Assembly: GCA_019722365.1 (NCBI GenBank)
Contig: JADFUC010000636.1
Span: forward strand, 48,043-112,042
Origin: Lithospermum erythrorhizon
Taxonomy: Eukaryota > Streptophyta > Magnoliopsida > Boraginales > Boraginaceae
Direction of reading: 5' to 3'
Length of the DNA stretch: 64,000 bases
Of the stretch, positions 59,060 through 64,000 are shown piece after piece. Numbering within the stretch: the stretch's first letter is position 1; each line of letters opens with the position of its first letter. Below the pieces are notes generated by a model that was given only the letters and a program-made list of their open reading frames with translations, was not told the DNA's origin and made no database searches. A program made the translations under genes and the position numbers.

Positions 59060-59563
59060 TCTATAACACCTGACCACAAGGTGGATGCTTAGGTACTCGA
59101 GGCGGTCCAAACCTTTGGTAAACATATCCATGATACAGCAATGCGGTACTAACATGTTCTAGTTGAATTACTTTGTTTTCAACCAGCTCCCTTATGAAAT
59201 GATGCCTTATATCGTGTGCTTCATTATTCTGGCGTGTTGAGCTGGATTCTTTGAAATGCTTATGGCATTTCATGTTATCGCGGTAAGAGTGTCGCTAACA
59301 CACAGTTGACACCATATTTCTCGATCATACGCTTCATCCATATTAGTTGGTACATCCACTTCTATTTGTAATATACTCACGCTTCGGTGTGGATAGGGAT
59401 ACAGTTTTGTTTTCGGTGAACCATGACACCAAATTATTTCGAAAAAACATCCCAGAAGTCTTTTTCTATCCTGGCGTTTCACCTTGATCGGCATCCTGAG
59501 TACCCACAAAATTGTTAGTGTCAAACGTATACAATAACCCATGGTTGAGAGTACCTTGCACAT
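59060..59563 (-). pseudogene. Copia RNase H relic
   Basis: Pieces in shifting frames: N-N-L-V-S-W-F (about 59,440-59,420), V-S-L-S-T-P-K-R-E-Y-I (normally S-L-S-T-A-E-A-E-Y-I), and H-D-I-R-H-H-F-I-R-E-L-V-E (about 59,222-59,185). The last is the conserved end of copia RNase H. It marks the end of pol. Confidence 0.8.
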
Positions 59564-59620
59564 ATTTAATAATCCTCTTCACAAGATTCAAATGGCTTTC
59601 TTTAGGTGCGGCTTGAAACG

Positions 59621-60612
59621 CTAGCGCGTACTCGACAGTGTGCGATGTCGAGATCTACTAGCTGTTACGTAAAGCAGACTTCCAATCATACTTCTATAGT
59701 TGCTAATGTCAACTTCATTTCCATTCTCATCCTTGGTAATCTTCACATGAGTCGCCATAGGTGTTCTCTTTGGCTTAGCATTCTCAAGACCAAATTTCTG
59801 TACAATGTTCTTGGCATATTTTGATTGGGAGATGAATATGCTATCCTTCATCTGACTAATCTGGATTCCCAAGAAAAATTTCAATTCTCCTACCATGCTC
59901 ATCTCAAATTAAAACTTCCATACATTGGAATGAAGCTTGTTTACCGGTTGGTTTGTCACTCCACGAAAAAGCAATGTCATCGACATAGATCTGACTACCG
60001 TGATTGATTTTCTCCCGCACCTTGAATAAGGTACTATCAACTCCTCCTCGTGTATAGCCATTCTTGAGTAGATAGGCTTGATTGGCCTTTCATACCATGC
60101 TCTAGGAACTTGTTTTGGTCCATAGAGTGCCTTCTTGAGTGTGTAGACTTGATCACGCTTTGAGCAGGATCCTCGAAAGCCTTTGGGTTGTTCACATCAC
60201 GCTTCTTCGTGAACTATGCCATTTAGAAGGTGTTTTGACATCCATTTGATATAACTTGAACTTCAGAAGACATGCTAGAGCAAGTAATAACTTTGATGGC
60301 CTCCATTCCCAGCACTTAACCCGTAGCAAATGTTTCTTCAAATCAATTCCTTCAGCAGGTGTACCATGGTACATAACACAGCTTTAGCTGTATAACATTC
60401 CCATTTTCATCGGATTTATTCTTGAAGATCCATTTTGTTCCTATAACATTGTGATCTTTTGGCCTTGGCACCAATTCCCAGACTTCATTTCTCTCAAATT
60501 GTACCAGTTCTTCTTGCATGGCATTGATCCAATTTTCATCTTGAAGAGCAGTCTTCACATCTTTTGGTTCGATTTTTGATAAGAAGCATGTTTCTGCAAG
60601 TAACCCAGCCAT
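59621..60612 (-). pseudogene. Copia reverse transcriptase relic (RVT_2)
   Basis: The frame 60,612-60,352 has M-Q-E-E-L-V-Q-F-E-R-N-E-V-W-E-L-V-P and N-V-I-G-T-K-W-I-F-K-N-K, the start of copia RT. L-L-A-L-A-C-L-L-K-F-K-L-Y-Q-M-D-V-K appears at about 60,290-60,235. The catalytic Y-V-D-D-I is encoded at about 59,987-59,972 and appears intact. The frame 59,902-59,621 has G-E-L-K-F-F-L-G-I-Q-I and S-Q-S-K-Y-A-K-N-I-V. Frames are separated by shifts, so there is no full-length RT. Confidence 0.9.
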
Positions 60613-61119
60613 TTTTCTGTAATCAACTCTCTCTTTTTGTCTTGTGGTGATCCCTCCTCCTGTTTCACCTATTATGTTGCTGATGGGATGAGTCTTACGA
60701 GATACGTGTAGAGAACTGTCAATGCATTGGGCTCAATGATGGGCTCAATAGTGGGTGTTCCTTGCTGCGGTCATGTGAGCCAGGTTGGATTGGCGCTTCT
60801 GTCCACTCCTCTTACGGATGTTCAACTTCATCGATGACTTTGACATTTATTGACTCCATGATGGTTGTGTCCGTTTGTTGTACACTCTTGCCTGTTTATT
60901 CACAGGTATCAAGAAATATTCCTTAAATCTCCTTTGACATAGAGTTTTTTGCCTTTGTTCTCGATCGACAAAGAATGCTTAACAAACACTACCAAGATAT
61001 GAAAATATTGAACATGGAGCCTTCTTCCCTCCACATATTTCATATGTTGTATTGTTTGTGCACAGTCGAAGAAATAATTGTGTGAATATAGCGTCACGTG
61101 TGTGACTACTTAAATTTTA
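60613..61119 (-). pseudogene. Copia integrase C-terminal and linker region, degraded
   Basis: This segment joins the integrase core to the RT domain. It contains only short interrupted frames (one at 60,909-61,097) that I cannot align to motifs; its position is the only support. Confidence 0.45.
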
Positions 61120-61684
61120 TCAGGGGCCACTGCAGAGAAGCATTACTCGAGCCATTTCTTGGATGGTCGGTTCCTTCTTCGACAATCCATTTTCTTTGTG
61201 TGGGTGATGGGGGAGGCTGAGAACTTCATACTTATTCTTTTTGTTGCAAAATTCTAAGAAGCGAGAATTTTCAAACTCCTTGCCGTGATCACTTCGAATT
61301 CTGATGATCATAAGGTCCTTTTCTCTTTGAAGTTGGGTGGCCAGTTGTTGAAACACATCGAATGCTTCGGATTTTTCACGAAGAAATTCAACCCAAGTGT
61401 ATCGTGAGTAATCATCAACACACACATAGACATACTTAACTCCTCGGCGCTTTTACTGCGTGGTCCCCATTAAATCCATGTATATTAGCTCCCGTTATTC
61501 TAGTGGTAACCACTTGTTGTAATGGTGGGTGGGACACTTTGATGCCTTCCCCAACTTGACATTCACCACAAAGTTTTTCTTTTCTGTTCATACGAGGAAG
61601 TCCCACTACAATTTTCTTTTGAATCCCGGTGTTGAATATACGTAGTTTGTGTGTCCTAATCTTTTGTGCCAAGGTCCACTTCAT
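61120..61684 (-). pseudogene. Copia GAG-pre-integrase and integrase core relic
   Basis: The frame 61,684-61,436 has the pre-integrase zinc site remnant and C-G-E-C-Q-V-G. The next frame (61,425-61,120) is the integrase core: V-D-D-Y-S-R-Y-T-W-V (first Asp), then S-D-H-G-K-E-F-E-N (second Asp) and E-N-G-L-S-K-K-E-P-T, where N-G-x-x-E-R-K-N is usual. This suggests loss of the exact catalytic Glu context. Integrase would join the cDNA to the host genome. A frameshift separates the two frames. Confidence 0.85.
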
Positions 61685-61689
61685 CCTCT

Positions 61690-62829
61690 ACTTTACATGA
61701 CATGCTCTTGTGAGATGTCCACAAGTAGCAATTTTCAGTTGATCTGTTTCCCTTCATAATTGGTTCTCCTTGAAGGCATTCTTTGCAGCCTTGTATCTTT
61801 AGTGAAAGCAACGCCCCGTCCACCGTAAAGTTGGTGATACTAATGAGTTCTGGTCAGGTCCATCCACTAGTAATACATTCCTCAGCTTGGGCAGTCCCTC
61901 CACACTAAAACTGACCTGCAATAATACTTTACTTTTTCTCCCCCTCCAAAAGTGACACATTCTCCTCGTATATCTTCTATGTTACTCAGATGAGATTTGT
62001 TTCCAGTCATGTGTTTGGAGGCAACCCGGCTGTCAAGTACCGCCTCCCCTGACATTAGCCTTGAGAGGTGAACACTACATTACTTAGCACTGGTTCCTTC
62101 TTTACCCACTCATTTCTAGGCATATGATACTAGTCCACTTACCATAAAGTTTATAGAAGTATGGTGTATATGTCCCTTAACTCACTTGATGATAGCATTT
62201 CCCGACTAACCACTTTTCTCCCCGGACCTAATTTGTTGGTTGATAGTATCCTTAGAGGGAGTATCCACATGGTGGGTGGTCTTCCTTCAATTTACATTTA
62301 GCCTATTCAGTCTAAATGTATTGTTCTTCCACTTTTTCAGATTTCATCAAGAATTTCGATTGCCAAATTCGTCATTTTGATGCCTGCAGTCGTAGTTGGA
62401 TTTTCCCCCAAGAAATTAATCTCGGCCTTTTGTTCTTCAATTTTTTTGACTAGACTCATGTTTTTGTACAATCAGCTCGTTCTTTTCAGTTTCAACGAGG
62501 GTGTAGTTACGGAGGATTAATTTGGTCCATTTTGAAATAACATTTGATAGTTAATTTATCGGTCACTCATAATCGACTCTCATTCATCGTCACGCTTGGA
62601 AGCGTCGGTGATTATGACTATCTGTTGGATACTTACTTCTTGATAGATTTTAGTAGTAGATACAACAAAAAGTGTTTTGATAAATCGGGCCCGATTATGA
62701 CATACAGTTGGATATTTACTTACTTCTTGATGGATTTTAGCAGTGAATGCAACAAAAGTGTTTGGATTGTTTCCTTCATCCTCATCCGTGTCTTCATCAG
62801 AGTGAGTGGAGTAGTAATCTTTGGTTTAG
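61690..62829 (-). pseudogene. Copia spacer and protease relic
   Basis: An acidic stretch downstream of the knuckle reads S-D-E-D-T-D-E-D-E-G-N (about 62,803-62,770). At about 62,045-61,975 the protease active-site block reads V-L-D-S-R-V-A-S-K-H-M-T-G-N-K, where functional copia proteases have D-S-G. The Gly-to-Arg change at the catalytic triad plus neighbouring stops indicate an inactive aspartic protease. The sequence between about 62,750 and 62,100 is poorly readable. Confidence 0.7.
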
Positions 62830-63800
62830 CTAGCGATGTAATTTGGACATTGAACTTAAATGTGTCCAAAACGCTTCACATTACACATTGGATTCCGCTT
62901 CCCCCAAGAATTGTTGATTTTGTTGTGGCTGTGTCCCATTTATGCCGCTTCCTCCTATGAGTTTGTTGATTCTTTTTCCACTGTCAAACCGTTTGTCATA
63001 ACCACTGGAGTTATCACCTCCTGCAAAAGATTTTTTATTAAACCTTTTCATGGTTTTATTGAAGTTCTTTGCAAGCAAGCTCATGGTTTCCTTGAGATCT
63101 TCGTAAATCTCCCTGCTTTGTAGCCAACACTAGTGCGATCAATTTCTTTTTTTGGCTCAGTGGAATCTATCTTCATCTCATAAGTAGTGAGGTTTCCAAT
63201 TAGATCATCTAGTCGCATAACACTAAGATCTTGGAGAAACTAGCACATTGCTGTAACCTTACTTTCAAATCTTGGTGGAATGGATCTTAGTACTTTTCGA
63301 ACCTGTTTTTCATTTGATATGGGTTCTCCAAGTGCAAATGCTTCATTTGCCATATCATTTATTCTAGTGCTATAAGTATTAACGTTACAAATGCTTAACC
63401 GTCTGGCGGTTCCCGTTACGTTGTTGGTTGTTGAGTCTTGACATCTTACCTTAGCGGTTCACTTCTATGCGGTTTGGAGAATATCCCGTGCTTCCTTGGC
63501 CCGATAGTGCAGTTAATCATTTTTGAACTGCATTTGGATCGACGGCCAGTAAATATAGCATTTAATGCTTTGTCATTTCCTAGAGCGACTCGTCCTCTGT
63601 GGGGGTGCTTCGGCCTCGGTTTTCACAACAATTTCTCTCGCTTCCTTGACCGCTCTGAGTGGGGTTTCCACGTCAGTAATTATTGACTTCAGAGATGCTG
63701 AGATCAATAGATTTGAAAACTTGAGTCATCTGGCTCTCCAATAGTGATAATTTTTCCCATCCAATTGTGGGTTTTGTGTGAGCCTCATTCTTTACTGGCG
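62830..63800 (-). pseudogene. Copia gag relic
   Basis: Recognisable blocks on the minus strand: D-K-A-L-N-A-I-F (about 63,575-63,550), then K-S-T-K-I-H-S-T and, in another frame, L-R-S-I-P-P-R-F-E-S-K-V-T-A-M (about 63,300-63,255). L-D-D-L-I-G-N-L-T-T-Y-E-M follows at about 63,215-63,175, typical of UBN2-type plant copia gag, and then M-S-L-L-A-K-N-F-N-K (63,084). The zinc-knuckle region near 62,905-62,835 has G-H-I followed by a stop and C-P-N-Y-I, so the CCHC knuckle is broken. Gag would form the virus-like particle. Multiple frameshifts make it non-functional. Confidence 0.8.
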
Positions 63801-63847
63801 TCCATGTCTCGAGAATTCACTTGGATCTGTTTGTAAGTCGAGTGCAC

Positions 63848-63863
63848 CTTTCGATACCAATTA
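63848..63863 (-). other. Copia primer-binding site
   Basis: The minus strand reads ATTGGTATCGAAAGGT, close to the TTGGTATCAGAGC core complementary to initiator-Met tRNA. Gag follows within about 60-70 nt. Two or three differences from the canonical site indicate decay. Confidence 0.6.
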
Positions 63864-63865
63864 GA

Positions 63866-64000
63866 AAAAAGTGAACTCTTAGAAACAACGATCCCGAGTG
63901 TCCGACCAGCCGGTCAGAAACAACGTCCGCATAATCAAATATCAACCACAATAAAGTAAGGACAATAATGTAAATACACCAAGATTGTTTGAGCAATACG
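63866..64000 (-). mobile_element. End of the copia 5' LTR (partial)
   Basis: The sequence upstream of the primer-binding site on the minus strand should be LTR R/U5. It is non-coding and continues past the window edge. It cannot be compared with the 3' LTR here, since only the U3 part of that LTR remains. Confidence 0.55.

Larger units (their letters stand above)
56425..64000 (-). mobile_element. Ty1/copia retrotransposon, SIRE/Maximus-like, nearly full length (5' LTR cut by window edge)
   Basis: On the minus strand the order is LTR end (64,000 to about 63,870), primer-binding site, gag, protease, integrase, RT and RNase H. An extra ORF then follows after RNase H, then a polypurine tract and part of the 3' LTR. 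Integrase before RT defines copia; an extra 3' ORF is characteristic of the SIRE/Maximus lineage. All coding segments carry frameshifts and stops. The 3' LTR is cut at about 56,425, where LINE sequence begins. Confidence 0.85.

Noticed and set aside
62544..63123. Plus-strand frames of 138 and 87 codons
   Set aside because: They are antisense to recognisable copia gag motifs on the minus strand.

Overview
The window reads as nuclear DNA of a flowering plant, most likely a core eudicot. It is AT-rich and holds one intact multi-exon gene with plant-type introns, set among Ty3/gypsy and Ty1/copia LTR retrotransposons, L1-type LINEs, hAT- and Mutator-type DNA transposons and Stowaway MITEs. I cannot name the species from sequence alone.

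Layout. 1-13,200: decayed transposable elements (LTR-like sequence in both orientations, a hAT transposase relic at 4.2-5.5 kb, a candidate DNA transposon with subterminal TTAAACGC repeats at 5.9-8.0 kb, a copia gag/protease relic on the minus strand at 8.5-9.3 kb). 13,200-15,300: intergenic sequence upstream of the gene. 15,310-29,715 (+): an apparently complete VPS54 gene. I resolve 18 coding exons giving 992 residues, with every junction in frame. VPS54 is a subunit of the GARP tethering complex, which returns endosome-derived vesicles to the trans-Golgi network. Its introns carry one well-preserved and one degraded Stowaway MITE, a short LTR/TRIM-like fragment and TA microsatellites.

31,985-34,328: a 2.3-kb insert bounded by a perfect 16-bp direct repeat and ending in an A-run. 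It contains a 5'-truncated gypsy LTR followed by about 400 bp of different sequence, and looks like a LINE-mobilised read-through transcript. 34,790-54,900: the most striking region, about 10 kb in total of a tandem satellite (about 65 monomers, mean spacing near 155 bp). Each monomer carries a GATTTTC/GAAAATC hairpin. The array is split by a truncated gypsy element (35.3-39.0 kb, minus), a 4.8-kb L1 LINE (40.2-45.0 kb, plus) and a 1.2-kb Mutator-like element with long terminal inverted repeats (47.1-48.3 kb). The array reverses orientation at about 54,575 and then meets a second, 5'-truncated copy of the same LINE family on the minus strand.

56,425-64,000 (minus): an almost full-length copia element with the order gag, protease, integrase, reverse transcriptase, RNase H, then an additional ORF beyond RNase H. 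That order is typical of the SIRE/Maximus lineage. Its coding parts are broken by frameshifts and stops, and its 5' LTR runs off the right edge.

Only VPS54 looks like a functional host gene. Everything else is mobile, decayed or satellite DNA. Monomer-to-monomer indels in the array may partly reflect assembly or read errors.
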